A stretch of 64,000 nt of DNA from Bog-159 sp035499555 (GTDB lineage: Bacteria; Acidobacteriota; Terriglobia; Bryobacterales; Bryobacteraceae), in the NCBI GenBank assembly GCA_035499555.1, contig DATJYO010000055.1, positions 186,001-250,000 of the forward strand. The letters are read 5' to 3'. The notes below the pieces were generated by a model, which saw only the letters and a program-made list of their open reading frames with translations, searched no databases and had not been told where the DNA came from. Made by a program: the position numbers and the translations under genes. Shown here piece after piece: positions 51,641 through 59,789 of the stretch. The stretch's first letter is position 1, and every line of letters starts with the position of its first letter.

Positions 51641-52349
51641 GGGTTTGCTTTTCCGCCACGGGCAGCCGGAACTGATAGCCGATGCAGGGCTCCGTCAGGA
51701 TGTAGCGAGGCTTGGCCGGCTCGGGTTCGATCTTCTTGCGAAGCTGATTCACGAAGACCCGCAGATAGACGACTTCGTTGCCATAGTCGGGCCCCCAAAC
51801 GGCCTGCAGTAAACGGCGATGCGGCACCGGTGTATTCGGATTGCTGGCCAGATATTGCAGCAGGTCGAACTCCTTGCGCGTCAGGCGGATCTCCTGCCCC
51901 ATCGCCACCACCCGCCGGGTGCTGAAGTTGATTTCCAGATCGCCGGTCTGAAGAACCTGTGGCGCCGCCTCCGGCGCCAGCGGCGACCGCCGCAGCCCGG
52001 CGCGAATCCGGGCCATGAGTTCCTGCATGCTGAACGGCTTGGTGACATAGTCGTCCGCGCCGGCATCGAGCGCGGTAATCTTGTCCTTCTCCAAATCGTG
52101 CACGGACAGAATGATGATCGCCAGATCCCAGCCGGCGCGGATCTGGCGGCAGGCTTCCAGTCCACCCATGCCGGGCATGGCTATGTCCAGCAGCACCAGG
52201 TCGTACCGGCTGCGCCGCAGGATGTCCAGGGCCTCTTCGCCGCTGCGCGCGTCGTAAACGGCGTAACCCTGGCCGGCCAACATTTTGCGCATCACGCGGC
52301 GGATCTGCGGGTCGTCATCGACCACCAGGATTTTCGCGCCCCCGGTCAT
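51615..52349 (-). CDS. OmpR/KdpE-type response regulator
   Basis: A 244-residue two-component response regulator: receiver (1-120) with acidic pair Asp11/Asp12, phosphoacceptor Asp55 in LLDIAMPG, Ser82 and Lys104; then a winged-helix DNA-binding domain (about 135-230) with the RYILTEPCIGYQF motif that resembles KdpE. The stop of the sensor kinase overlaps its ATG (ATGA). No kdpFABC genes lie within the window, so the regulon is uncertain; KdpE-like regulators outside kdp operons do occur. A tail of about 14 residues (VAEKQTHEPNPEPV) follows the domain and is encoded over the start of the ankyrin gene. Confidence 0.93.
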   Translation of the reverse strand: MTGGAKILVVDDDPQIRRVMRKMLAGQGYAVYDARSGEEALDILRRSRYDLVLLDIAMPGMGGLEACRQIRAGWDLAIIILSVHDLEKDKITALDAGADDYVTKPFSMQELMARIRAGLRRSPLAPEAAPQVLQTGDLEINFSTRRVVAMGQEIRLTRKEFDLLQYLASNPNTPVPHRRLLQAVWGPDYGNEVVYLRVFVNQLRKKIEPEPAKPRYILTEPCIGYQFRLPVAEKQTHEPNPEPV

Positions 52350-53788
52350 GCGTTCACCTCCTCGTGCGCCAGCGGCAGGGTGAACAGGAAGGTAGCGCCC
52401 GCGCCGGGCTGGCTCTCCACCCAGATATGGCCCGTATGCGCCTCCACAATCTGACGGGCAATCGGCAATCCCATGCCCATCCCGGTGACATGCCCCCTTC
52501 CCTGCTGGCCGCGGTAATACTTCTCGAAAATGCGCCGCTGCTCGTCGGGGGAGATCCCCGGACCATGATCGCTGACGCTGATGATGACGCCGCCTTCCCC
52601 GGCGCGCGCCTGTACGGTGACGGCATCGCCCGGCCGCGAATATTTCAATGCATTCCCGGTAAGCTGCCGGAGCACAAGCCGAATCAGGCCGGCATCGGCC
52701 CACACCGGCGGCAGGTCCGGCGGCAGGTCGATCGCGATCTGGGTGCCGCTTCCAATAATCTTCTCCAGCGCCGAATAGACCAGGTCTTCTACCGTGTGCG
52801 CCTGCTTGTCCAGATCCACGTGCCCGGCCTCGATGCGCGCCATTTGAATGGCCTCGGCCATCATGACGGTCAACCGGCCGCTCTCTTCATCCATGATCTC
52901 GAGCCATTCCTGCTGATCCCGTGCGGGGGATTCGGCCAGCATCGCGGAGATTCCCGCCCGGATGGATGTCAGCGGCGTCTGAAACTCGTGGGCCAAGGCG
53001 TCCAACATCATGGACTTCAATTCCTGGTGCTTCCGCGCCGCTTCGGCTTGTCCGGCGGCCTCCTGTTTACGCGCGCGATCCATGGCCAGGGCCACCAGGT
53101 TCGCGATGGCCTGCATGGTGGGCGCCGAGATCGAGGTGCCCTGGAAGCCCAGGCTCCCAATGGTCTCCGCGCCCAGGTTAACCGCCACGAATGCGCCTGC
53201 CGCATTTGGCGTGTACACACTACTCGTGCCCGCCGCCTTCGTCAGGCTGGCCTCGGAGATCGCGGCGCCCTCGCCGGCGCGATGAATCCGCCCTCCGACC
53301 CGGTCGAAGAAGGCCACACCCAGACAACCGAAGATCTCCGCGATCCGTTCCGGGATGTGTTGGGCCAGGACCGGGGACGTATCTCCAGCCATGAGGCTGC
53401 AACTCAGCGCGTACATACGCTCGATCTCGTGCCGCCGGGTGGTGGCCTCCTGGGCACGGCCCTTCAGCCTCCGCGAGAGGTCGCTGACCACAAACGAAGT
53501 GATCAGAAACGCGCACCAGGCCACCCAGTTTTGCGGATCGTCAATCCCTAACTTGGGCACGGGGGGATAAAAGAAGTAATCCAGATAAATCATGCTGCAG
53601 GCGCTGGCCAGCATGGCCTCGGGCAGGCCCCACAGGGTGGCCGCCGCCAACACGATCAAGAGAAACGTGAGCGAGGCGGTGGTGCTATTGGCATGAATAG
53701 TGTAGTGATAGAAGAACGCGGCTGTCGTGATGCAGGTTCCGCTGAGGGCGAGGCGCAGGACGACTCGCACGGGTGTTCTCTGGCGCAT
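52346..53788 (-). CDS. KdpD-C-terminal-like sensor histidine kinase
   Basis: A 480-residue membrane sensor kinase. Four N-terminal helices of the DUF4118 type (about 10-105) are followed by a GAF-like domain (about 130-235), a coiled coil, a HisKA domain with phosphoacceptor His267 in ALAHEFQTPLTS and a HATPase domain with N-box Asn379 (GNALKYS), G1 DHGPGI (407-412) and G2 GMGMGL (436-441). It lacks the N-terminal KdpD and UspA domains of classical KdpD. It phosphorylates the response regulator encoded next, to which it is translationally coupled. TATAAT on the minus strand (53811-53806) is a good -10. No kdp transporter is nearby. Confidence 0.92.
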   Translation of the reverse strand: MRQRTPVRVVLRLALSGTCITTAAFFYHYTIHANSTTASLTFLLIVLAAATLWGLPEAMLASACSMIYLDYFFYPPVPKLGIDDPQNWVAWCAFLITSFVVSDLSRRLKGRAQEATTRRHEIERMYALSCSLMAGDTSPVLAQHIPERIAEIFGCLGVAFFDRVGGRIHRAGEGAAISEASLTKAAGTSSVYTPNAAGAFVAVNLGAETIGSLGFQGTSISAPTMQAIANLVALAMDRARKQEAAGQAEAARKHQELKSMMLDALAHEFQTPLTSIRAGISAMLAESPARDQQEWLEIMDEESGRLTVMMAEAIQMARIEAGHVDLDKQAHTVEDLVYSALEKIIGSGTQIAIDLPPDLPPVWADAGLIRLVLRQLTGNALKYSRPGDAVTVQARAGEGGVIISVSDHGPGISPDEQRRIFEKYYRGQQGRGHVTGMGMGLPIARQIVEAHTGHIWVESQPGAGATFLFTLPLAHEEVNA

Positions 53789-53861
53789 TCTCGTGCTTCG
53801 AACCTATTATAAGGCGCAACGCGGGACCCCTGAGGCGGGGCGCCGTCCAAGGAATGGAACA

Positions 53862-53893
53862 GGTTGACACAACCGTAATAATCACGTCATACT
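53862..53893 (+). promoter_or_regulatory. Sigma-70 promoter with an operator-like inverted repeat, upstream of the TonB receptor
   Basis: TTGACA (53864-53869) and CATACT (53888-53893) are separated by 18 bases. GGTTG-ACA-CAACC (53862-53874), a perfect five-base inverted repeat, overlaps the -35 element and is a candidate repressor site. Transcription near 53900 gives a leader of about 75 bases before the Shine-Dalgarno GAGGGGAG and ATG 53976. Confidence 0.6.
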
Positions 53894-53975
53894 AGTGGCC
53901 TCCACGCACTCCACGACCAGAGTCAACAGGCGGTACTTTTCCTTGCCGCTCGGGACGGCATCGAGGGGAGAATTG

Positions 53976-56900
53976 ATGTACGACAAGACCAGGTTTCTCG
54001 CGACCTCCATTTGCGCACTGGTGTTTCTAGCCGCTCCATTACTGTATGGACAGGCCACCGGCATTATTTCCGGCACCGTCACGGATGCCTCGGGCTCGGC
54101 GATCGCCGGCGCGAAGGTAACCATAACCGCGCCGGCCCTCGGTCTCACCCGCAATTCGAACACGGACGAGTCGGGCCACTACCTGGTTCCACTGCTCCCG
54201 GTGGCCTTCTATACCGTGCACGTGGAATTCGCGGGTTTCCAGGCCGGCGAACAGAAAGACATCCGGCTGCAAGTCGATGAACACCGCGAGGTGGATTTCC
54301 GCCTGGCCCCCGCCGCGGTCCAGTCCAGCGTGGAAGTGACTGCCACCGCGGTGGCGGTGGAAACCACCAATCCCACGCTGGGCCAGGTCATTACGTCCCA
54401 GGAGGTGGCCGAACTCCCTCTCAATGGCCGGGACTTCGTGCAATTGGCGACGCTCACGCCCGGCACAGTCGCGGAGACCAATCCCAGCAGCTTTTTCAAC
54501 GGCGGGGCCAGCAGCGAGGTTTCCGCGCGCGGCTCCTTCTCCCTTTCCGTGGGCGGTTCCCGTGCCAACAGCACCGACTGGCTGTTCGACGGCAACGACA
54601 ACAATGAGCTCACCGCCGGCGGCATCTCGATCTTACCCTCAATTGACGCGATCCAGGAGTTCAAAGTACTGACTTATAACTACTCGGCCGAGTACGGCAC
54701 GCGCGCGGGACCGACGGTCCTGGTGACCACAAAGTCCGGCACGAATGCTTTTCACGGCTCGTTGTTCGAATTTCTCCGCAACACCGATCTGGACGCGCGC
54801 AGCTTTTTCGCTACATCCACCGAGAAGTTCAATCTGAACCAGTTCGGCGGCTCGCTGGGCGGTCCGATTCAAAAGGACAAGACGTTCTTCTTTGCGGACT
54901 ATCAGGGCAAACGGCAACGTCACGGAATTCCGTTTACCGGACTGGTTCCGTCGGCCGCCATGCGTAATGGCGACTTCACTAACGATCCGTTCGGCAACCC
55001 GAGTTCGGTGACTCTGTCGAACCCCTATATGACGGGCGCGCCGGATAGTCACTTCCAGTGCGACCCGTCCGGCAACCCGCTCCCGGTGGCCCCGGACGGC
55101 AGCCAGTCCCTCGGCGTGGACTGCAATAAGATTCCCCGCGGCCTGACCAACTCGACCGGCCAGCAGATGATCAACCTGTATCCGCTGCCGAACGCCAATA
55201 ACCCGGCGCTGGGTTATAACTATGTGAACGAGCCGGTCCGCAGGCTGAACGAAGGGGAGTTCGACGCCCGCCTGGATCACAACTTTTCGCCGAAAGACTC
55301 GCTCTTCGCCCGGTTCAGTTACGATCAGGCCGCCTCCTTCGTGCCGGGCGGGTCCCCGGGATTCGCGGAGGCCAACGCCTTCGGCAGCACGCAAGACATC
55401 ACCAACCATGGACGCAATGCGGCGCTGTCGGAGACCCACATCTTCTCGCCCAATACCGTCAACCAGGTTAACGTCGGCTACAATCGGATCTTCAATTTCA
55501 TCACTTCCTACGGCAGCGGTTCCTGCGAGGCCAGCAAACTCGGCATCCCGGGCGCCAACCTGGGAGGCATCAGTTGCGGCCTTACGTCGACTGAGTTAAG
55601 CGGCTACTGGTCGCTCGGCGATCGCGGTTATGCGCCGTTCCAGGGAGGCACCAACGTCTTCTCCATCTCCGACTCCTTCGACATGATCCGCGGCAGTCAC
55701 GACATCAAGATTGGCGCCCAGGTGCGCGACAACCAGATGAACGTGCTGGCCAGCGGTTTCCAGGATGGCTTCTGGATCTTCGCCGGCGATTGGGGTGGCG
55801 ACCCCGCCGCCGGGCTGCTATTGGGCCTTCCGGATTTGGCGATCCACGACCAGACCTTCAATGGCACCATTACCGGCCGCCGCTGGAAGATGGTTCGTCC
55901 CTACGTGCAGGACGATTGGCGCGTAACCAAGGATCTTACCCTGAATTTGGGCTTGGCCTGGGCGCTGGTGACGCCGATCAGTGAGGCCGCCAATCGCCAG
56001 GCCAACTTCGATTTGAGCACTCAGACCTTCCTGGTTTCCGGCCAGGGCGCAAATAAGTGGGCGGGCGTTCAGTTCGACAAAACCGCCCTGGAGCCCCGCG
56101 TGGGTCTCGCCTGGAAGCCGTTCGGCAGTCAGAGAACCGTCGTACGCGGGGGTTACGCTATCTTCCACGACTCGTCGTGGAACCAGGGCGCGCAGGGCCT
56201 GTGGCAGAATCCGCCTTACTACGCCGAGTCTGACGCCTTTGCCTTTTCGTTTGGCGTTAACTACTGCCCCTTCTCGACCTCCGCCTGCGCCACCACGTAC
56301 GGACAGACGCCCTATCCGGCGCTCAGTATCTCGCCCACCGCATTCACGCCCCCCGGCACCGCCACTGGTTTTCCGCTGTTTAATGCGCCTCCCGATCCCA
56401 ACTCATTTACGGGCACGATTCAGTCGCAAAACCTGAATTTCAAGCTCGGCCGCGTGCAGCAATTCAACGCCAATGTGGAGCACCAGTTGCCCGGAGATGT
56501 CGTGCTGACCGTAGGATATGCCGGATCGCGCGCATCGCATATCCTGGTGGATGGCAATAATCTGAACGTCGGCTCGCCCTCCGCCTGCGGTACTGTCTCT
56601 GGATATACCCTGGGCTGCGGTCCGAACGGCCAGGCATTCGGTCCTCCCGCGACTAACTTTCTGTACTCGACCGTTTCGAACATCAATGACATCGGCATCG
56701 CTCACTATGACTCGCTGCAGATCAAGGCGGAAACGAAGAGCGCCCGCCACGGCCTTTACGCCCTGATCGGCTATACCTATTCGAGAAACCATGATACCGG
56801 TTATACCGATGGGCTGGGCAGCAACTTAGGGGCCACTTACTTCCCCTTGCCCGGGTGGCAGCAGTTAGATTGGGGCCTGTCGCAAATCAACCTCAATCAT

Positions 56901-57464
56901 GACTTTACCGCGAGCCTGATCTATGACCTGCCTTTTGGCAAAGGCAAGAAGTACGGCAGCTCCTGGAACGGCGTGGCGAATACTATCTTTGGGGACTGGG
57001 AGCTGACAGTCATTGAAAAGGCCACCTCGGGCTTCCCGATTTTTGTGGTGGCGGCTAACGGGTCCGGAGTCAACTTCCAGAACAATGGAAACAGCCTGAT
57101 CCGGCCCAACCAGGTCTGCAATCCGCAGTTGAGCAACCCGTCCATCAGCGAGTGGTTCAACGTGAACTGCTTCGCGGATCCGCCTGCCGGCGAGTTGGGA
57201 AATGCGTCGCGGACGCCGGTGACCGGACCGAATTTCGTGAACACGGACTTCTCCGCCATCAAGCATTTCATCCTGCCGGGCGAGAATGTGCGGCTGGATT
57301 TCCGGGCGGAGTTTTTCAATGTCTTGAACCACCCGCAGTTCGGGACGCCCGGCAGCGGCGTGTGCGCGGCCTGTCCGGAACTCGATACACTGGGCTTCGG
57401 CGCCATCAACACGACCGTGAACAATCCCCGCGTGGTGCAGTTTGCGCTCAAGTTGGCGTTCTAG
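53976..57464 (+). CDS. TonB-dependent receptor, Oar-like, with carboxypeptidase-regulatory N-terminal domain
   Basis: An 1162-residue outer-membrane receptor. Signal peptide (about 1-27), carboxypeptidase-regulatory-like domain (about 28-115; GTVTDASGSAIAGAKVTI), plug domain (about 115-240; VAELPLNGRDFVQLATLTPG) and a long beta-barrel with many extracellular loops ending in LAF (terminal Phe). This architecture is typical of acidobacterial and myxobacterial Oar/TonB-type proteins that import or recognise large nutrients. No clear TonB box. ATG 53976 is set by GAGGGGAG. It overlaps the nucleoside hydrolase-like gene by 23 bases, suggesting a joint transcript. A promoter lies at 53864-53893. 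Confidence 0.9.
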   Translation: MYDKTRFLATSICALVFLAAPLLYGQATGIISGTVTDASGSAIAGAKVTITAPALGLTRNSNTDESGHYLVPLLPVAFYTVHVEFAGFQAGEQKDIRLQVDEHREVDFRLAPAAVQSSVEVTATAVAVETTNPTLGQVITSQEVAELPLNGRDFVQLATLTPGTVAETNPSSFFNGGASSEVSARGSFSLSVGGSRANSTDWLFDGNDNNELTAGGISILPSIDAIQEFKVLTYNYSAEYGTRAGPTVLVTTKSGTNAFHGSLFEFLRNTDLDARSFFATSTEKFNLNQFGGSLGGPIQKDKTFFFADYQGKRQRHGIPFTGLVPSAAMRNGDFTNDPFGNPSSVTLSNPYMTGAPDSHFQCDPSGNPLPVAPDGSQSLGVDCNKIPRGLTNSTGQQMINLYPLPNANNPALGYNYVNEPVRRLNEGEFDARLDHNFSPKDSLFARFSYDQAASFVPGGSPGFAEANAFGSTQDITNHGRNAALSETHIFSPNTVNQVNVGYNRIFNFITSYGSGSCEASKLGIPGANLGGISCGLTSTELSGYWSLGDRGYAPFQGGTNVFSISDSFDMIRGSHDIKIGAQVRDNQMNVLASGFQDGFWIFAGDWGGDPAAGLLLGLPDLAIHDQTFNGTITGRRWKMVRPYVQDDWRVTKDLTLNLGLAWALVTPISEAANRQANFDLSTQTFLVSGQGANKWAGVQFDKTALEPRVGLAWKPFGSQRTVVRGGYAIFHDSSWNQGAQGLWQNPPYYAESDAFAFSFGVNYCPFSTSACATTYGQTPYPALSISPTAFTPPGTATGFPLFNAPPDPNSFTGTIQSQNLNFKLGRVQQFNANVEHQLPGDVVLTVGYAGSRASHILVDGNNLNVGSPSACGTVSGYTLGCGPNGQAFGPPATNFLYSTVSNINDIGIAHYDSLQIKAETKSARHGLYALIGYTYSRNHDTGYTDGLGSNLGATYFPLPGWQQLDWGLSQINLNHDFTASLIYDLPFGKGKKYGSSWNGVANTIFGDWELTVIEKATSGFPIFVVAANGSGVNFQNNGNSLIRPNQVCNPQLSNPSISEWFNVNCFADPPAGELGNASRTPVTGPNFVNTDFSAIKHFILPGENVRLDFRAEFFNVLNHPQFGTPGSGVCAACPELDTLGFGAINTTVNNPRVVQFALKLAF

Positions 57465-58521
57465 AATCCAGCGCGCCGCCGCACTGGCGCTGCTGGCGAC
57501 CGCCGTTCTCGGCGCCCGGCAGCGCCGCAAAGTGATCGTCAACGAAGACTGCTCCGGTCCCGGCGGCAGTAACCTGCAGACGCTCCTGGTGATGATCCAG
57601 TCGCCCGGCGTTGACGTGCTCGGCATCACGGTGGTCAGCGGCGACCAGTGGCTGGACGAAGAAGTGGCGCACACACTGCGCCTGCTCGAGATCGTCGGGC
57701 GGACCGATATCCCGGTGTTCCGTGGCGCGGCCTTTCCGCTGGTGCGCACGCGCGAGGAAGCCCAACTCTGGCAGGAACGCTACGGGAAGGTGGCCTATGC
57801 CGGCGCGTGGGATGCTCGCTGGTGGCATGCGCCCCCGGTGGTGCCGCCGCTTCCCGAGGGCGCGCCCACAACTAAACCCGCCGCTGAAGATGCGGCGCAT
57901 TTCCTGGTGCGGACGGTCCGCCAATACCCGCACGAAGTCACAATTTACGAGGGCGGACCAATGACTAACCTGGCCTTGGCTATCTCGCTCGATCCCGAGT
58001 TCCCGTCTCTGGCGCGCGAGTTAGTCTTTATGGGCGGCAGTCTGAATCCGCAGACGGACTACCCCGAGTTTGCGAATAACCCGCGCCACGAATTCAATTT
58101 CTGGTTCGATCCCGAAGCGGCGCATATCGTCCTCCGCGCCCCATGGCGCAAGATCGTCTGCACACCCACGGACATATCCATTAAGACCCGTCTCACGCCG
58201 GCCATGGTGAAACGGATCGAGTCACGCGGCACGCCCTTGGCGCGGTATATTTCCCGCTATTTCCAGCCCGGCCAGGGAGCCGACTTCATGTGGGACGAAC
58301 TGGCCGCCGCCGCATGGATCGACCCATCGGTGATTACGCGCAGCGAGACGCGTTACATGGACGTGGACCTGGACCATGGCGCCGGCTACGGCAATACGCT
58401 GACCTGGACCGAGAAAGACAAGCCCAGACTCACCATGCAGCCGGTGGAGGTGCAGTTGGATCTGAATGCCGCCAGGTTTTATGAGATGTTCGAGCGTTTG
58501 ATGACGGCTCCGGCACATTAG
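57442..58521 (+). CDS. Nucleoside hydrolase-like protein with altered metal-binding motif
   Basis: A 359-residue protein of the inosine-uridine nucleoside hydrolase fold. Conserved elements are GGPMTN (171-176), EFNFWFDPEAA (Glu217, Asn219, Asp223) and MWDELAAAAWIDP with Asp285. In the N-terminal calcium loop, which is normally DxDPGxDDA, the sequence VIVNEDCSGPGGSN aligns so that Asp8, Asp14 and Asp15 become Asn34, Ser43 and Asn44; only Asp36 is retained and three residues are inserted. Metal binding and hydrolase activity are therefore doubtful or changed. A signal-like N-terminus (about 10-24) is present. TTG 57442 starts inside the receptor gene; no better start is in frame. Confidence 0.78.
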   Translation: MRSSWRSRIQRAAALALLATAVLGARQRRKVIVNEDCSGPGGSNLQTLLVMIQSPGVDVLGITVVSGDQWLDEEVAHTLRLLEIVGRTDIPVFRGAAFPLVRTREEAQLWQERYGKVAYAGAWDARWWHAPPVVPPLPEGAPTTKPAAEDAAHFLVRTVRQYPHEVTIYEGGPMTNLALAISLDPEFPSLARELVFMGGSLNPQTDYPEFANNPRHEFNFWFDPEAAHIVLRAPWRKIVCTPTDISIKTRLTPAMVKRIESRGTPLARYISRYFQPGQGADFMWDELAAAAWIDPSVITRSETRYMDVDLDHGAGYGNTLTWTEKDKPRLTMQPVEVQLDLNAARFYEMFERLMTAPAH

Positions 58522-59759
58522 CGATGGCCGGAGTCCCCGCGTAACTCGTACACGAACTGCCGGATCTCTGTCCGCTCGCGCTGCGCTTCTTCCGCGGATT
58601 TCCGGGCCATCTGTTCGTAAGTCTCCAATTCCTGGTGGGCCTTCTCTTTGTCGCCGAGCCTGCCGTACACCTGCCCGAGGCGATAGTGCGCCTCCTCCAA
58701 CCCGGGATCTGTTTTAATGGCCTTCTCGAACGCGGCGATGGCTTTGCGATAGTCGCCCTGGTCGTTGTCCACGATTCCAAGCAGTAGGTAAGCCGCACCC
58801 ACGCCGGGATCCAGGCGAACGGTATTCTGCAACAGTTGGCGTACGTGGCGCGGCGTGCCGGCATCCTCGGGGCCGCGGCGCTGTTTCCAGAGGCTCAGGG
58901 CATAGTAGTAATTGGCCCACGCACTGTCCGGATGGCGGGCGGCGAATCGCTTCATCCTTTCCGCGTATCCCTGCATCTGAATGATCTCGTTGCTTTGTAC
59001 CTTCCCCAGAAACATGTAAGGCTCGCGGTTATCCGGTTCCAGGTCGCAAGCCTCGAAGAACCTGGCGGCAGCCTGGCTGTAAGAGCCGCGTGCGTACCAT
59101 GCGGCGGCCAACCCCAGCAGCATACGCAAGGATTGCGGATATAAGCGATTGCCTCTGGCGAAAACTTCCGTGGCAGGTTCGGCGGCCCAGTGCTTCAGCA
59201 GTTCCGCGCCCCAGTCGAAGAGGTGCTCCTCGCTGGGATCCGATTCCGCCGTCCGCTCGTAGGCGCGCACGGCCTCCAAGGCATGCCCCTGCCTCTCCTC
59301 GGCGGCCCCGGCGGAGGACGCGCTGGATAGCGCGGCGGTAGACCTGGCGAGTGACTCCGCCGAACACAGCACGGTATCCGAACCGTGTCCGCCCCGGCTC
59401 ATCGTGTCCGTCACCCCGGCTACGATAAATCCGGGTTTGTCATAGAACGCGTATTCGAGCGTCAGCTCTATCTTCTTGCTTTCCGCGCCGGAGAGAACTA
59501 CGGCCACGGTTGCCTCACCCACGCCGCTCGCCTGCGCCCGCAACGTGTAACTGCCTGCCGGCAGGTTGGCGAAAATATACTTACCGCCGGTATCCGCTCG
59601 CGCAGTGACAGCCTGTTCCGAGTCCTTGGCCTGCAAATAGATGGTGGCCGCCGGAACCGGCCGGCCGTGCGAATCGAGGACCACGCCTTCCACGGTCGCC
59701 GCTGCCGCGATACCCGTTGACAGCACAACGGCTGCCAGCAGACAGGTGGACGTGCGCAT
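58518..59759 (-). CDS. Exported TPR protein with carboxypeptidase-regulatory-like domain
   Basis: A 413-residue protein with signal peptide (MRTSTCLLAAVVLSTGIAAA), a carboxypeptidase-regulatory-like sandwich (about 22-95; GVVLDSHGRPVPAATIYLQA) and a helical TPR part (about 160-400; KAIAAFEKAIKTDPGLEEAH is the clearest unit). A long, Ser/Ala-rich linker lies around 115-160. Proteins of this pattern serve as periplasmic scaffolds; no specific partner is evident. Its last four bases overlap the convergent nucleoside hydrolase gene. Confidence 0.83.
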   Translation of the reverse strand: MRTSTCLLAAVVLSTGIAAAATVEGVVLDSHGRPVPAATIYLQAKDSEQAVTARADTGGKYIFANLPAGSYTLRAQASGVGEATVAVVLSGAESKKIELTLEYAFYDKPGFIVAGVTDTMSRGGHGSDTVLCSAESLARSTAALSSASSAGAAEERQGHALEAVRAYERTAESDPSEEHLFDWGAELLKHWAAEPATEVFARGNRLYPQSLRMLLGLAAAWYARGSYSQAAARFFEACDLEPDNREPYMFLGKVQSNEIIQMQGYAERMKRFAARHPDSAWANYYYALSLWKQRRGPEDAGTPRHVRQLLQNTVRLDPGVGAAYLLLGIVDNDQGDYRKAIAAFEKAIKTDPGLEEAHYRLGQVYGRLGDKEKAHQELETYEQMARKSAEEAQRERTEIRQFVYELRGDSGHR

Positions 59760-59789
59760 GCCGAACTCAATTTTAGCAGGCGCGACGCG

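Noticed and set aside
51615..53788. Classification as a complete KdpDE potassium-sensing system
   Set aside because: The kinase lacks the KdpD/UspA domains and no kdpFABC genes are near, so only the fold similarity is claimed.
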